Below, one piece after another: positions 63,335 through 64,000 of a stretch of 64,000 nt of DNA. The notes beneath the pieces were generated by a model, which saw nothing but the letters and a program-made list of their open reading frames with translations, was not told where the DNA came from and searched no databases. This stretch comes from Actinoplanes octamycinicus (lineage in GTDB: Bacteria; Actinomycetota; Actinomycetes; Mycobacteriales; Micromonosporaceae): positions 5,189,501 through 5,253,500 of the forward strand of contig NZ_JACHNB010000001.1 in NCBI RefSeq assembly GCF_014205225.1. The letters are read 5' to 3'. Position 1 is the stretch's first letter, and every line of letters starts with the position of its first letter. Position numbers and translations under genes: made by a program.

Positions 63335-64000
63335 TCAGCCCTCCGGCGACGTGGCCTGGGCCGGCGCCGGGGCCGGCCGCGCCGACCCGAGCGCGGCCAG
63401 CGCCGAGGCCAGATCGCTCACCTGGCCGGTGAGTTGCGCCACCCGCTGGTGCGCGGCGTCCGCGTCGGCCCGCGCCGCCGCCAGCCGCCGCTCCAGATCG
63501 GCCCGCTCGTCGGCGGCCCGCGCCAGATCCGTGCGAACCCGGTCGAGATCGTCTAGCTGCCGCCGCAGCCCGTCCCGGTCCGCCGCCACCGCGGCCAGCT
63601 CCCGCCGCACCTCGGCCACCTCCGCCGCGGACTGCTCCGCGCGCGCGACCGCCGCCGCCGTCGCCTCCTCGGCCCGCGCGACCGCCGCCGCGGCCGTCTC
63701 CTCCGCGGCCTGCGCCCGGCGGTCCGCCTTCCCGGCCGCCTCCCGCAGCTCCGCGGCATCCTTGCGGGCCACCGCCAGCGCCTCGTCGGCCCGCGCGGTC
63801 GCCTCCTCCGCCGCCCGCCGGAACTCGTTGTGCTCGCGCAACGCCGCCGCCAGATCCCGCTCGGCGCCGTCCCGCTGACCCTTGGTCTCCTGCAGCTCCC
63901 GCCGCGTCGCGGACAACTCGTCGGCGGCCGCGTCCCGCTCCGCCTCGGCCCGCTCCCGCAGCGCCGCCGCGGCCGTCGCCGCCCGCACCGCCTCGTCCCG
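63335..64000 (-). CDS. Coiled-coil protein, C-terminal part (cut by window end)
   Basis: At least 221 residues; the frame is open to the last base, so the N-terminus is outside. Almost all visible sequence is a heptad-rich Ala/Glu/Arg coiled coil (RERAEAERDAAADELSATRRELQETKGQ, AEVRRELAAVAADRDGLRRQLDDLDRVRTDLARAADERADLERRL), ending in an Ala/Pro tail (SARPAPAPAQATSPEG). It could be a structural or chromosome-associated coiled-coil protein. The homogeneous composition makes homology-based naming unsafe. Confidence 0.75.
   Translation of the reverse strand, partial: RDEAVRAATAAAALRERAEAERDAAADELSATRRELQETKGQRDGAERDLAAALREHNEFRRAAEEATARADEALAVARKDAAELREAAGKADRRAQAAEETAAAAVARAEEATAAAVARAEQSAAEVAEVRRELAAVAADRDGLRRQLDDLDRVRTDLARAADERADLERRLAAARADADAAHQRVAQLTGQVSDLASALAALGSARPAPAPAQATSPEG

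Noticed and set aside
1..64000. tRNA or rRNA genes, insertion sequences, prophage
   Set aside because: I scanned for T-loop-like GTTCGAATC words, transposase motifs and phage structural genes and found none; a tRNAscan or IS search would settle it.

Overview
Organism and style. The window is very G+C-rich (about 70-75% by eye), packed with short-gap and overlapping genes, and uses many GTG/TTG starts and leaderless-type promoters. Together with RbpA, a polyprenol-phosphomannose synthase overlapping an Lnt gene, SARP/BTAD and ECF41 regulators and a maleylpyruvate-isomerase-type protein, this points to a filamentous actinomycete, most likely Micromonosporaceae (Actinoplanes-like). It reads as ordinary chromosome: I see no tRNA or rRNA gene, IS element, phage module or CRISPR array.

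Layout. 1-5 kb: a cut GH32-like gene, DUF1810, a HAD phosphatase, a DoxX/ECF41-sigma pair, BluB, YjbR, CutA. 5-13 kb: PhoD with a discoidin protein, a CPBP protease, a flavin-type oxidoreductase, a secreted GH16 glucanase, a sugar acetyltransferase with its TetR. 12.9-16.7 kb: one very large STAND-type NTPase with a C-terminal PD-(D/E)XK-like nuclease. Its base composition is clearly lower in G+C than its neighbours, so it is the best candidate for an acquired defence gene. 16.7-26 kb: Nudix, BTAD-TPR regulator plus DUF4242 protein, two c-di-GMP genes, SfnB-like dehydrogenase, GNAT. 26-34.5 kb: phosphoesterase/MFS/beta-propeller operon, PRC-barrel proteins, TetR-SDR pair, 5'-3' exonuclease, aldo/keto reductase. 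34.5-39.2 kb: FtsX-type ABC exporter divergent from a two-component system. 39.3-50.8 kb: DUF6493-like giant protein, acyl-CoA dehydrogenase, Lrp regulator, esterase, DinB proteins, an unusual hemerythrin, arylamine N-acetyltransferase, methyltransferase. 50.8-59.1 kb: CsbD protein, then a lysine-degradation cluster: kamA divergent from kdd-amidohydrolase-kamD-kamE-kal-mutL. 59.1-64 kb: a possible noncoding transcript, then lnt-ppm1, fxsA, rbpA and a cut coiled-coil gene.

How the genes work together. The kam cluster encodes most of the lysine-fermentation route known from clostridia and fusobacteria: lysine to beta-lysine (KamA), to 3,5-diaminohexanoate (KamDE, B12- and PLP-dependent), to the 3-keto acid (Kdd), and 3-aminobutyryl-CoA to crotonyl-CoA (Kal). 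It also carries a MutL-type protein expected to keep the B12 mutase active. Kce, the cleavage enzyme between Kdd and Kal, is not in the window. An amidohydrolase sits inside the operon with no role in the textbook pathway. BluB, which makes the lower ligand of B12, lies 47 kb away. Several regulatory sites are readable: an ECF41-type promoter, a TetR operator across a start codon, a near-perfect sigma-R promoter for rbpA, and a paired direct repeat in the kamA/kdd promoter region. There are also many tandem repeat tracts and two families of short dispersed elements.
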